Shown here piece by piece: positions 42,796 to 51,039 of a stretch of DNA of 64,000 nucleotides (positions within the stretch are counted from its first letter, which is position 1; each line of letters starts with the position of its first letter). The notes beneath the pieces were generated by a model. It searched no databases and was not told the origin of the DNA. It saw nothing but the letters and a program-made list of their open reading frames with translations. The position numbers and the translations under genes are program-made. This stretch comes from Terrimonas ferruginea DSM 30193 (GTDB lineage: Bacteria; Bacteroidota; Bacteroidia; Chitinophagales; Chitinophagaceae), in NCBI RefSeq assembly GCF_000425585.1, contig NZ_AUDS01000022.1, positions 1-64,000 on the forward strand. Direction: 5' to 3'.

Positions 42796-43665
42796 TTACA
42801 AATACGTACGTAAAAGGTTGCAGCGGTTTGTGGTGCGGAGCTTGGTGATGGCTTTGTCCTTGATCTGGCGCACCCGTTCGCGGGTGAGATTGAACCGTTC
42901 GCCAATGTCTTCCAGGCTCATGGGATGGTCTACACCAATGCCGAAAAAGTAACAGATCACCTCTTTCTGCCGGTCGGTCAGTGTTTTGAGGCTGCGATCG
43001 ATTTCTGTTTTCAGGGATTGGCGGTGATCCAGTTCACCATCGGTTTTGTCGGCATTGGGATTTTCGAGCAGATCCAGCAGGGTGCCGTCTTCTCCTTCGG
43101 AAATAGGGGTGTCCATGCTTACGTGACGGGCATTGATGCCCAGTGTGGCGGCCACTTCTTCCGTGTCCATGTCCAGCAGTTCGGCGAGTTCTTCGGCTGA
43201 AGGCTCGCGCTCGTATTGCTGCTCCAGTGTGGAGAAAGCTTTCTGGATACGGTTAGTGAGGCCCACTTTATTGAGCGGGAGGCGTACAATACGTGCCTGT
43301 TCGGCCAAAGCCTGTAAAATGCTCTGGCGAATCCACCATACGGCGTAGGAGATGAATTTGAAACCACGCGTTTCGTCGAAACGTTGAGCGGCTTTGATCA
43401 GTCCTACATTTCCTTCGTTGATAAGATCAGGGAGGGAGAGGCCCTGATTCTGGTACTGTTTGGCAACAGATACCACAAAACGGAGATTTGCCTTGGTCAG
43501 GCGTTCCAAAGCTTTCTGGTCACCTTGTTTGATCAGGAGGGCCAGGCGCACTTCCTCTTCCGGGGAAATGAGTTCGACCTTGCCAATTTCCTGAAGGTAC
43601 TTTTCCAGGCTTTGAGATTCACGGTTCGTAATCGACTTCGTGATCTTCAATTGTCTCATACTCAT
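42796..43665 (-). CDS. rpoD: Primary sigma-70 factor RpoD (short Bacteroidota form)
   Basis: 289 aa. Regions 1.2 ([20 protein letters not shown]), 2 ([40 protein letters not shown]), 3 and 4 ([20 protein letters not shown], the helix-turn-helix) are present. Region 1.1 and the non-conserved insert of E. coli RpoD are missing, as is usual in Bacteroidota. Such a sigma factor uses the TTG/TAnnTTTG promoters proposed elsewhere in this window. A start two codons in (43659) is also possible. The 110-nt gap to ffh holds a hairpin. Confidence 0.96.
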   Translation of the reverse strand: MSMRQLKITKSITNRESQSLEKYLQEIGKVELISPEEEVRLALLIKQGDQKALERLTKANLRFVVSVAKQYQNQGLSLPDLINEGNVGLIKAAQRFDETRGFKFISYAVWWIRQSILQALAEQARIVRLPLNKVGLTNRIQKAFSTLEQQYEREPSAEELAELLDMDTEEVAATLGINARHVSMDTPISEGEDGTLLDLLENPNADKTDGELDHRQSLKTEIDRSLKTLTDRQKEVICYFFGIGVDHPMSLEDIGERFNLTRERVRQIKDKAITKLRTTNRCNLLRTYL

Positions 43666-43901
43666 AGCGATAGGTTATTGGTTTTACAAACGGTATTTAT
43701 TGGATCCAGGATGGTGTTAGTCCGGTGGTTAGATCTGATAAATAGCCGAAAAGTTTGGCTCAGGCTAGAGTAAACTCTTAGGATTTGTAGCAATTTATCG
43801 AATTTGTTAATATATTCCAAAAAAAGTTTAATGGAAACGAATCAACAAGACAGTAAAATTATTTAATATATATAACTGCCTTTCCGTCCGAAAAAAATAT
43901 T

Positions 43902-43930
43902 TTGACACAAGTATTAATTTTCTATTATTG
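43902..43930 (+). promoter_or_regulatory. Candidate promoter for START-like gene
   Basis: TTG at 43902-43904 and TATTATTG at 43923-43930 (one mismatch to TAnnTTTG) with 18 nt between. It lies 32 nt upstream of the ATG at 43963. The rest of the 297-nt gap to rpoD is AT-rich without other recognisable features. Confidence 0.4.
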
Positions 43931-43962
43931 CAAGCCTTCTGAATACTTTGATATCAAGAGAA

Positions 43963-44340
43963 ATGAGTAAACAACTATATACGTTAGAATTCCCTGTAAG
44001 ATGCTCTCCCACTATATTGTACGAGTTTCTGTCAACCCCCGCAGGATTAGGTGAATGGTTTGCCGAGAAAGTTGACGAGCGCGATAATATTTTCTATTTC
44101 GGCTGGAACGGATCTTTCGATCAGGCTGAGGTAGTAGAAAGTGAACCCGAGAAATTCATCCGTTTCCGCTGGCTGAAAGGTCCGAACGATGAGTACTTTG
44201 AATTCCGCATCGACAAGTCAGAGATCACTAACCAGACGATCCTGGTGATCAAGGATTTTGCAGAGAAAAAGGAGATCAAAGATCAAAGCCTTCTCTGGGA
44301 CCACCAGGTTAAAGACCTGTTTCACCGGCTCGGTAACTGA
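43963..44340 (+). CDS. START/SRPBCC-like domain protein
   Basis: 125 aa from the ATG at 43963; the upstream TTG is not favoured. A compact single-domain protein with the helix-grip pattern (LEFPVRCSPTILYEFLSTPA, GLGEWFAEKVDE, NQTILVIKDFAE). It resembles the AHSA1/START-like group, but no ligand residues are identifiable. Frequent and conserved in Bacteroidota. Its end overlaps the end of the next, convergent gene by 32 nt. Confidence 0.8.
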   Translation: MSKQLYTLEFPVRCSPTILYEFLSTPAGLGEWFAEKVDERDNIFYFGWNGSFDQAEVVESEPEKFIRFRWLKGPNDEYFEFRIDKSEITNQTILVIKDFAEKKEIKDQSLLWDHQVKDLFHRLGN

Positions 44341-44947
44341 TACCTGTGAGAGCGGACAATAACCGTCCGAAATCACCTGTCAGTTGTCCGGTAAGCTGAT
44401 CCCATTCTTTCAACGAATGCAGTTTAACCAGTTTTAAAAATGGTTGCCCGCAGCAGACGGCAAACTGCCGGCTGTCAAGGCTGGTGAGTGCAGTATAGTT
44501 CTGTTCTTCCACATGATGTTCCCAGGCCGATTCGCCGGTAGCGATCAGCCAGCCCTCTTGTTGCAATAAAGGAAAAGCTGCCTGCAATGCAGGACTGTAT
44601 TGCAATTGATAGCTGCCCGAGAGCTGCAGCGTTACGCTCATATAATTTCCCCACCAGAAAAAACTACGGATCGCAAACGTGGCTTCGCGGCCGAAGCAGC
44701 GCGGATGGTCCAGCACCAGCCACGGCAAGCCGCGGTACTGATCGCCACGGGATATTTTCGGAGAGGTGGTAACCACTTCTGCCGGAAGATGGCCGGCGAA
44801 TAACGGCAGCAACGCCTGCTGCGCTTCCAGCACCTGCACCAACAGGTCATTCACCTTTCGCAACACGGTGTTCTTTGTTAAAATCCACTGGCCATTGAGA
44901 ACCAATTCCATCTCCTCTGATGAAAGCCTTATTTTTGCGTCGGCCAT
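44309..44947 (-). CDS. Conserved hypothetical protein
   Basis: 212 aa, no signal peptide or membrane segment. Sequence features are RGDQYRGLPWLVLDHPRCFG and FFWWGNYMSVTLQLSGSYQL, with many aromatic residues. No domain recognised. The genomic setting (convergent with the START-like gene, divergent from lptF/G) gives no strong clue. Confidence 0.65.
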   Translation of the reverse strand: MADAKIRLSSEEMELVLNGQWILTKNTVLRKVNDLLVQVLEAQQALLPLFAGHLPAEVVTTSPKISRGDQYRGLPWLVLDHPRCFGREATFAIRSFFWWGNYMSVTLQLSGSYQLQYSPALQAAFPLLQQEGWLIATGESAWEHHVEEQNYTALTSLDSRQFAVCCGQPFLKLVKLHSLKEWDQLTGQLTGDFGRLLSALTGISYRAGETGL

Positions 44948-45022
44948 GCCGTGATGCTTAAGTTTGTGTAAGAGAGATCGTGCAGACGGGCTAAATTAAC
45001 GGGAATTATTCAACCGACCATT

Positions 45023-46459
45023 GTGTTCAAGAAATTAGATAAACTCATCATTAAATCTTTCATCGGCCCGTTCATGGCCGTGTTCTTTATCACCCTGCTG
45101 GTATTGGTGATGCAGTTTTTCTGGCTTTATATCGACGATTTTGTAGGGAAAGGGTTGAGCGCAGGGATCATTTTTAAATTTATCTGGTATCAAAGCGCCG
45201 TACTCATCCCCCTGGCACTTCCATTGGCCGTATTGTTATCATCATTGATGACCTTTGGTAACCTGGGTGAAACCTTTGAACTCGTGGCGATCAAATCAGC
45301 CGGTATATCGCTGTTGCGTTTCATGCGGCCGCTGTTCCTGTTGTCAATTGTCATCAGCGTATTGGCTTTTCTTTTTTCCAACTACGTCATTCCCGTCGCC
45401 AACCTGAAATCGTATACCATTCTTTCGGATATCGTTAAAGCCAAGCCCGCCTTCGATTTGCGGGAAGGTGTGTTCTACGACAAGATCCCCAACTTTGCCA
45501 TCAAAATCGGCAAGAAAGAAGAAAATGATTCCATTATCCGCGATGTGATCGTATTTGAAAATGATAACGGGCTGCAGGATAATTTTATCGTAGCCAAAAG
45601 CGGAGTGATGCGCACGTCGGAAGACAAACGGTACCTTGAATTTTTTCTCCGCGATGGCTGGCGTTACCAGGAGCGCGCCGACCGTTACGGCAGTAACCAG
45701 ACCGAATACGTACGACTGGGATTCAAAGAATACAAAAAGATTCTCGACCTCAGTACATTCCAGATATCGTGGACATCCGATTCATCGGGCAGCAGTAATC
45801 AGCGTATGCTCACGATGCGGCAACTCACGCATTCAATCGATTCATTGGGCATTGAATACAAACGAATCCAGCAGCAGATGGGCAACGATATTTATCTCTA
45901 CCTGCCTTTCATGCAAACACGGGACAGTATCGCTACCTGGCAGAAGCGTCGCGATTCACTCGGCAAAAAAGATACGGTCCTTTATGCATCGTTCGATGAA
46001 TATATTCCCGATTCCGCGGCCAAGCCGGTTTACGACCGTGCAATCAGCCAGGTCAATTCACTTCGCTCGGGGCTGGAAGCAACGGCCATCAACCTGAAAG
46101 AAAGAGGCAAAGAGTGGAGAAAACACAAAATAGAATGGCATCGCAAGATCGTGTTGTCGCTCGCGTGCCTGGTGTTGTTTATGATTGGGGCGCCATTGGG
46201 TGCCATCATCCGTAAAGGTGGTCTTGGCTCTCCCTTGATCTTCTCTATCGTGTTTTTCATGGTGTTTTATTTCACCACTACCACGGGAGAGAAGTTTGCG
46301 AAAGAAGGGGCATTGTCGCCGTTTGCGGGCATGTGGCTGGCCACGTTCGTGCTCACACCGATCGGTATTTTCCTTACCTATAAAGCAATGCGTGATTCGC
46401 AGTTGTTCAATAAAGAGTTTTATAGCAGGATTGTGAGGAAGTTGAGGAAGAAGGAGTAA
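45023..46459 (+). CDS. LptF/LptG-family permease, GTG start
   Basis: 478 aa. Inner-membrane component that, with LptB2, extracts lipopolysaccharide. The N-terminal block has three membrane segments (about 15-35, 50-75, 98-122: FLITLLVLVMQFFWLYIDDF). A large periplasmic beta-jellyroll/coiled region follows (about 130-385) and the C-terminal block has three segments, with the family motif FMIGAPLGAIIRKGGLGSPL. The start is GTG at 45023; no ATG gives the conserved N-terminus. The periplasmic region is longer than in proteobacterial LptF/G, as is common in Bacteroidota. Whether it acts as LptF or LptG is not resolved. Confidence 0.9.
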   Translation: MFKKLDKLIIKSFIGPFMAVFFITLLVLVMQFFWLYIDDFVGKGLSAGIIFKFIWYQSAVLIPLALPLAVLLSSLMTFGNLGETFELVAIKSAGISLLRFMRPLFLLSIVISVLAFLFSNYVIPVANLKSYTILSDIVKAKPAFDLREGVFYDKIPNFAIKIGKKEENDSIIRDVIVFENDNGLQDNFIVAKSGVMRTSEDKRYLEFFLRDGWRYQERADRYGSNQTEYVRLGFKEYKKILDLSTFQISWTSDSSGSSNQRMLTMRQLTHSIDSLGIEYKRIQQQMGNDIYLYLPFMQTRDSIATWQKRRDSLGKKDTVLYASFDEYIPDSAAKPVYDRAISQVNSLRSGLEATAINLKERGKEWRKHKIEWHRKIVLSLACLVLFMIGAPLGAIIRKGGLGSPLIFSIVFFMVFYFTTTTGEKFAKEGALSPFAGMWLATFVLTPIGIFLTYKAMRDSQLFNKEFYSRIVRKLRKKE

Positions 46460-46631
46460 AGGAATGTGTAAATGTGCCCGCCGAAGCGGGACCATGTGGA
46501 AATGTGAAAATGAAACGGCCTTTTAGCAATCACATTCGTGTTTTGAGTTGTCATTTTGAAGTATTCACGATTGACGACTCACGATTCACCCCTTTTGAAT
46601 TTTGACTTTTGACTTTTTAATTAAATAAGCT
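46460..46631. repeat. Mixed spacer arrays before sod
   Basis: Three word classes are stacked. First AATGTGTAAATGTG with a nested hairpin CCCGC-CGAA-GCGGG (46477-46490) and ATGTGGAAATGTGAAAATG. Then TTCACGATTGACGACTCACG. Last TTTTGAATTTTGACTTTTG, running up to the sod start region. Confidence 0.8.
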
Positions 46632-47378
46632 ATGAGCACATCTCGTCGTCAGTTTCTGCAAACTTCGTTTTTCGGATCTGTGGCACTCGCTGCAGGTGCT
46701 GCTTCGGTTACATCCCTGCTGCAATCATGTGGCTCCGGCCGTAAAGTAGTTGCGGGTCCCGGCAGAACAGGTTTTTCGCAGCAGCCTTTGCCCTATGCCT
46801 ACAACGCACTCGAGCGTGCCATCGATGCGCAGACAATGGAAATTCATTACACCAGGCATGCGGCATCTTACGCCACTGCTTTGCAGGAAGCGGCCCGCAA
46901 TGAAGGGGTGGACATGAACAAACCACTCGAAGAAGTACTCGGCCGCATTTCAAAATATTCGACCAAAATGCGCAACAATGGCGGCGGTCATTATAACCAC
47001 GAACTTTTCTGGAAGTCGATGTCGCCGAAGGGTGGCGACAAACCAACCGGTCCGCTGCTGACCGCTATCGAAGAAAGTTTTAACTCTTTCGACAGCTTCA
47101 AAACACAATTTGCCGATGCCGGCAAAAGCCGCTTCGGCAGTGGCTGGGCATGGCTCTATTTTGACGGCGATAAAAAATTACGCATCGGCTCCACACCCAA
47201 CCAGGACAATCCGCTGATGGATGTAAGCGAGATCAAAGGCGTGCCGCTGCTGGGCCTCGATGTATGGGAGCATGCCTATTATCTGCGTTATCAGAACAAA
47301 CGTCCCGACTATATCACTGCCTGGTGGAGTGTGGTCAACTGGGGTTTTGTAGCCGAACGTTTTACAGCTTTCCGTTAA
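46632..47378 (+). CDS. Exported Fe/Mn superoxide dismutase with Tat signal and lipobox
   Basis: 248 aa. The N-terminus carries a twin-arginine motif (SRRQFLQTSFF, residues 4-14), a hydrophobic stretch and a lipobox-like LLQSC (Cys33), so the enzyme is probably exported folded and may be lipid-anchored. The SOD domain starts near residue 52 (QPLPYAYNALERAIDAQTME). Metal ligands are visible: His in MEIHYTRHAASY, His in GGHYNHELFW, and Asp/His in LGLDVWEHAYY. Gly-rich NNGGGHYNH and the C-terminal DYITAWWSVVNW are standard. Fe versus Mn preference is not resolved. Confidence 0.92.
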   Translation: MSTSRRQFLQTSFFGSVALAAGAASVTSLLQSCGSGRKVVAGPGRTGFSQQPLPYAYNALERAIDAQTMEIHYTRHAASYATALQEAARNEGVDMNKPLEEVLGRISKYSTKMRNNGGGHYNHELFWKSMSPKGGDKPTGPLLTAIEESFNSFDSFKTQFADAGKSRFGSGWAWLYFDGDKKLRIGSTPNQDNPLMDVSEIKGVPLLGLDVWEHAYYLRYQNKRPDYITAWWSVVNWGFVAERFTAFR

Positions 47379-47388
47379 AACACATTTG

Positions 47389-48162
47389 ATGCGTACTTAT
47401 TATTATTTACTAATCGTCTCATTACTGGCATCCGCTTTTGTTGCCTGTAATGACGTGGACAAAACATCTGCGTCGGCTGCCGATTCGCTGACTGTTGCGG
47501 AGATCAGTCCGAAACAATTGACAGCAGCGGATATTCCTGCCGATGTGCGTTACCGCGGTACATTGTACAAAGCATTGGAGTGGCAGGACAAAAAAGGTGA
47601 TAACCTGCTGATCACTTCACTCGTGGCACCGCATGCTTCGGGTGCTTCCGGACAGGGAGGGGAAGAAGAGCAGTCTGCCGAACTTTACGCCTTTCATTTT
47701 GTAAAAGACAACAACGGACAATACAAATTGCTCTGGCAAATGGCCGATGCGGAACGTGAATGTCCGGTTGATATCAGTTGTGCATTTTTGGAGCAGGGAA
47801 TCGGTATCACCGATCTCGATAATAACGGCATTGCTGAAACGACCGTTGCCTATAAGCTCGCCTGCCGTGGCGACATATCGCCTGCCTCCATGAAAGTGGT
47901 GATGCACCAGGATACGGTTAAATATGCTTTGCGCGGTCAAATGTGGAACCGTTTCCTGACAGAAGATACAACGGCTACCTTGCCGGTAACGGAAAAGGAT
48001 GTGAACCTCGCTGCCTTGCCCGGTTATCGCGGCCGGGAAGATGAATACATGAAAACGTACGGACGATACGAAAACGAAAAGGATTTTGAAAAAGCTCCGC
48101 CGGCTTTCCTTGTCCATGCGCGTCAGCAATGGTTGAAACTGGCACCCGAAACTTTTGAATAA
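47389..48162 (+). CDS. Predicted lipoprotein with an acidic DLDNNGIAE motif
   Basis: 257 aa from the ATG at 47389; a TTG one codon upstream is not favoured. Lipobox FVAC, Cys20. The central motif ITDLDNNGIAETTVAYKLAC is a calcium-loop-like segment followed by a conserved CRGDISPASMKVVMHQDTVK. I recall similar Bacteroidota proteins named M949_RS01915 family, linked by name only to surface polysaccharide. Function is unknown. It lies between sod (8 nt after its stop) and the CDF transporter (ATG 2 nt after its stop). Confidence 0.75.
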   Translation: MRTYYYLLIVSLLASAFVACNDVDKTSASAADSLTVAEISPKQLTAADIPADVRYRGTLYKALEWQDKKGDNLLITSLVAPHASGASGQGGEEEQSAELYAFHFVKDNNGQYKLLWQMADAERECPVDISCAFLEQGIGITDLDNNGIAETTVAYKLACRGDISPASMKVVMHQDTVKYALRGQMWNRFLTEDTTATLPVTEKDVNLAALPGYRGREDEYMKTYGRYENEKDFEKAPPAFLVHARQQWLKLAPETFE

Positions 48163-48163
48163 A

Positions 48164-49165
48164 ATGAAGGCGCAGAATCTTGCCAATCAGAACCTGCATA
48201 TACAAAAATGGGTGGCCGGCGTTTCCGTTGCGCTGCTCCTGGTAAAGTTCTGTGCTTACTATTTCACCCAATCGGTAGCCGTACTCACCGATGCGATGGA
48301 AAGCATCGTGAATGTGATAGCCGGTTTTATTGGTTTGTACAGCCTTTATGTGGCGGCCAAACCCCGCGACAAGGACCATCCTTATGGTCACGGAAAAGCT
48401 GAATTCTTATCCGCCGCAGCCGAAGGCACCATGATCATCGCGGCAGGTGTTTTCATTTTATACAAAGGCGTCCGCCAATTGATCGTGCCGGTGCCGGTTG
48501 AAAAAGTGGATCTGGGTATCTGGCTGGTGAGCATTACCGCATTGGTCAACCTGGTGATGGGGCGTATCTGCATCCGCATCGGTACCCGCAATAACTCACT
48601 GGCCCTGGTTGCAAGCGGGCGTCACCTGCAAAGTGATACAATTTCCACGATCGGTATTGTTGCCGGTCTGATCTTGTTATATTTTACAGGCGAAACATGG
48701 ATCGATGGGGCCGTGGCGATTGTATTTGGCCTGTTCATCGTCATTACCGGTTACCGGATTGTCCGCCATTCTATTGCCGGCATCATGGATGAGGTGGATG
48801 AGCAACTGCTGAGCGACATGGTGGAAATGCTGAATGCCAACCGGCGTATCAACTGGATAGACCTGCATAATCTCCGGGTGATCAAGTACGGTAGCGTGCT
48901 GCATGTCGATTGTCATTTAACCGTTCCCTGGTACCTCAATGTGCATGAAGCGCACGAAGAAATAGATGCCTTATCGGAGCAGGTGCGTAATAAGTTTGGC
49001 GAGTCAGTGGAGCTTTTTGTTCATTCCGATGGATGCCTGCCGTTTCAATGCCCGATATGTGACAAAGAAGATTGTCCGGTAAGACAACACCCGTTTGAAA
49101 GAACAATAACCTGGACGCTGGAAAATATTTCACAGAATCAAAAACATCAATTGCCTGATACATGA
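48164..49165 (+). CDS. Cation diffusion facilitator (CDF) transporter
   Basis: 333 aa from the ATG at 48164; the TTG start three codons earlier would overlap the upstream gene. Six membrane segments lie in residues 17-210. Metal-site residues include DAMES in the second segment, DHPYGHGKAEF in the loop, and SGRHLQSDTISTIG (His-x3-Asp) in the fifth. The C-terminal cytoplasmic dimerisation domain ends with a cysteine-rich CPICDKEDCPVRQHP that may bind metal. Likely exports Zn, Fe, Mn or Co. Its neighbours (SOD, OsmC) suggest a link to metal/oxidative stress. Confidence 0.9.
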   Translation: MKAQNLANQNLHIQKWVAGVSVALLLVKFCAYYFTQSVAVLTDAMESIVNVIAGFIGLYSLYVAAKPRDKDHPYGHGKAEFLSAAAEGTMIIAAGVFILYKGVRQLIVPVPVEKVDLGIWLVSITALVNLVMGRICIRIGTRNNSLALVASGRHLQSDTISTIGIVAGLILLYFTGETWIDGAVAIVFGLFIVITGYRIVRHSIAGIMDEVDEQLLSDMVEMLNANRRINWIDLHNLRVIKYGSVLHVDCHLTVPWYLNVHEAHEEIDALSEQVRNKFGESVELFVHSDGCLPFQCPICDKEDCPVRQHPFERTITWTLENISQNQKHQLPDT

Positions 49166-49557
49166 AAGCAACAATAGCCTGGAAGCATGGTCATGCTTTT
49201 ACCAGTACATACGAAGGACAAACGATCAACATCGACGGTGATAAACAGGAGGGGCCTGGTCCGAAATCCCTGCTGCTGTCGGGGCTTGCCGGATGTTCGG
49301 GCATCGATGTGGTCGATATCCTGGAAAAAATGCGTGTTCCTTTCGGTCGCTTTTTTATAGAAGTGGAAACGGAACAAACCGAAGAGCATCCGAAAGTGTT
49401 TAAAGACATAACGGTGATCTATCACATAGACGTAGAGCCGGTCAATGCCGATAAAGTAAAAAAAGCGATTGAATTATCCCTGGATAAATATTGCGGGGTG
49501 GCGGCGATGCTGAAGAAAAATTCAGGGATTAGTTATAAATTAGAGATATTACAATAA
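49162..49557 (+). CDS. OsmC/Ohr-family protein
   Basis: 131 aa, overlapping the CDF gene by 4 nt (ATGA). The redox-active cysteine pattern is LLSGLAGCSGIDVVDILEKM, and a second cysteine occurs at DKYCGVAAML, as in thiol peroxidases of this family. It reduces organic or fatty hydroperoxides in characterised members. The Rrf2 gene follows after 3 nt, placing it in one operon with CDF and Rrf2. Confidence 0.9.
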   Translation: MKATIAWKHGHAFTSTYEGQTINIDGDKQEGPGPKSLLLSGLAGCSGIDVVDILEKMRVPFGRFFIEVETEQTEEHPKVFKDITVIYHIDVEPVNADKVKKAIELSLDKYCGVAAMLKKNSGISYKLEILQ

Positions 49558-49560
49558 CAC

Positions 49561-49968
49561 ATGCTTTCCAAGAAATCACAATATGCGTTCAAGGCACTGA
49601 CTTATCTCAGCGAGAAATACAATGAGGGGCCCGTGCTGATATCGGAGATATCCAAAAAGAAAAAAATCCCGCTGAAGTTTTTAGAAAACATTCTTCTCGA
49701 ACTCAAAAAGGCAGGCATTCTCGATAGTAAAAAAGGCAAGGGCGGAGGTTATTTCCTCAGCCAGAGCCCTGATAAAATCAAAGTGGCCACCGTTATCCGG
49801 CTTGTGAACGGGCCCATTTCCATGCTGCCCTGCGTCAGCCTTTATTTCTACGAACGATGTAAAAACTGCAATCAGAAGCATTGTGCGCTGCATGACATGA
49901 TGGTGGAAGTAAGAGACGCTACCCTCAACATCGTGGAGAACCGCACATTGCGTGACCTGATGGGGTGA
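49561..49968 (+). CDS. Rrf2-family transcriptional regulator
   Basis: 135 aa. Winged helix with the Rrf2 opening MLSKKSQYAFKALTYLSEKY and the wing ILDSKKGKGGGYFLSQSPDK. Cysteines C91, C100, C103 and C108 (CVSLYFYERCKNCNQKHC) could hold an Fe-S cluster, as in IscR or NsrR, though the spacing is not the same. It is encoded just upstream of the sulfur assimilation genes and is the best candidate to bind the 19-bp motif shared by the peroxiredoxin, cysD and TonB-receptor upstream regions. Some Rrf2 members (CymR) control sulfur metabolism, so the role fits known biology. Confidence 0.9.
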   Translation: MLSKKSQYAFKALTYLSEKYNEGPVLISEISKKKKIPLKFLENILLELKKAGILDSKKGKGGGYFLSQSPDKIKVATVIRLVNGPISMLPCVSLYFYERCKNCNQKHCALHDMMVEVRDATLNIVENRTLRDLMG

Positions 49969-49988
49969 GGAGCTGAACGAAACACGTA

Positions 49989-50360
49989 TTACTTTTTTCC
50001 TGACCGTTTTTTCGCAGTCGCTATTTTCTCTTCTACCACTACTATTATCTCGTCTGTTTTGGGATGTGCCTGCACATGGAAGGTAATATTTAGCGCAGAT
50101 TGAATCTTAGCGAGTGTTTCGAAGTTTAAAGGTTTATCTCCTCTGAAAACCTGTGTAATATAACTGGCAGAGGTTTTTATTTTTTCACTCAACTCTTTCC
50201 GCGTCATTCCCTGCAGTTCCTGGTACTTTTCAATTTCACTGGTAAAATTGAACATGAGCATTTGCGCCTCATGTTTAATTTTTTCTTCGTTGGTCGAAAA
50301 ATTCAAAATGTCATCCCATTTCCGGACTGCTTTACCGTCTTTCGACAATTTCGTATTCAT
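49989..50360 (-). CDS. Helix-turn-helix antitoxin of a HigBA-like pair
   Basis: 123 aa. The helix-turn-helix is at about 53-95 (MTRKELSEKIKTSASYITQV, FRGDKPLNFETLAKIQSAL), an Xre-type domain. The C-terminal tail is basic (KIATAKKRSGKK). It overlaps the upstream gene by 29 nt. Order (toxin first, antitoxin second) matches higBA-type modules. It interrupts the otherwise rightward sulfur island on the opposite strand. Confidence 0.8.
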   Translation of the reverse strand: MNTKLSKDGKAVRKWDDILNFSTNEEKIKHEAQMLMFNFTSEIEKYQELQGMTRKELSEKIKTSASYITQVFRGDKPLNFETLAKIQSALNITFHVQAHPKTDEIIVVVEEKIATAKKRSGKK

Positions 50361-50742
50361 AGCTGCCTACTTTATGGATTAATGTTCTGTTTTTTTCCTT
50401 GATTTTCTGGTCTTTCTTTTTTCGTAACAGCTCAGCAACGATTACATAGAAGGTACCAGTGATGGATCGCTGTTCTTTACAATAAATGCGGATATTCTGG
50501 CCTCCTTTGAAGAGCTTCATAGCCGTTACGTTCTTCGATTTTGAATCAATTTCCTCTTTATCATAAAGTTCCGTAACGCGCAACCCTCGTAAAATAATAT
50601 CCCGGATTTGACGGAATTTCTTAATCCGGGCCTTATCCTCATTTAAAAAACCGAAGATTTCGTTTTCATTAGCGATGTCGATACAAAGATGCCGCCTTCC
50701 GTCTTCAGACGATTGCAGTATATATGCCTGTCTTTTTGCCAC
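50332..50742 (-). CDS. Putative RelE/HigB-like toxin, GTG start
   Basis: 136 aa, basic. The pattern KARIKKFRQIRDIILRGLRV, TAMKLFKGGQNIRIYCKEQ and FYVIVAELLRKKKDQKI resembles the RelE/ParE fold (helices followed by an antiparallel sheet with a central Arg and a lysine-rich end). The start is GTG (50740-50742); there is no suitable ATG. A TTG/TAATTTTG promoter match ends right at this codon, which implies a leaderless mRNA or a later start. mRNA-cleaving activity is inferred, not evident from conserved catalytic residues. Confidence 0.72.
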   Translation of the reverse strand: MAKRQAYILQSSEDGRRHLCIDIANENEIFGFLNEDKARIKKFRQIRDIILRGLRVTELYDKEEIDSKSKNVTAMKLFKGGQNIRIYCKEQRSITGTFYVIVAELLRKKKDQKIKEKNRTLIHKVGSYEYEIVERR

Positions 50743-50771
50743 AAAATTAAGCTATAGGTTAATTTATTCAA
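50742..50771 (-). promoter_or_regulatory. Candidate promoter of the toxin-antitoxin pair
   Basis: On the minus strand, TTG (plus 50771-50769), 19 nt, then TAATTTTG (plus 50749-50742), an exact match to the Bacteroidota pattern. The last base of the box is the first base of the GTG start codon. Confidence 0.5.
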
Positions 50772-50978
50772 ATTTTTTTGGTGTGGCTGTAATCTACTTT
50801 CAGATCGCTCAAGTAAGTAGGTAGAGGCAATGATAGCAGCATTTATAGGCGCTTTACAGGAATATAAGGTTTAAGTGTTTGATAAACGGTTATTCATCTA
50901 TCTGGCCAACTCAAGAAACCGTTGTCCTATCTCGCTGAACGAATGACTGTTAGGTTGTTAAAGTTTTTTATCAATTTA

Positions 50979-51019
50979 GTCTACTCGTTTGGTGGGGTGT
51001 TTGATTGGTCCTATCTTTA
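50979..51019 (+). promoter_or_regulatory. 19-bp sulfur motif and promoter ahead of the peroxiredoxin gene
   Basis: GTCTACTCGTTTGGTGGGG (50979-50997) fits the shared pattern GTCyAC-N6-GGTrGr. The TTG within it (50989-50991) lies exactly 20 nt upstream of TATCTTTA (51012-51019), a near match to the -7 box, so the motif overlaps the -33 element. Binding would block RNA polymerase. The start codon is at 51040. Confidence 0.55.
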
Positions 51020-51039
51020 TCTTCCAAAATTTTTTAACT

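Noticed and set aside
43666-43962. tRNA or small RNA gene between rpoD and the START-like gene
   Set aside because: The segment is AT-rich with no cloverleaf or strong stem; only a weak promoter match is visible.
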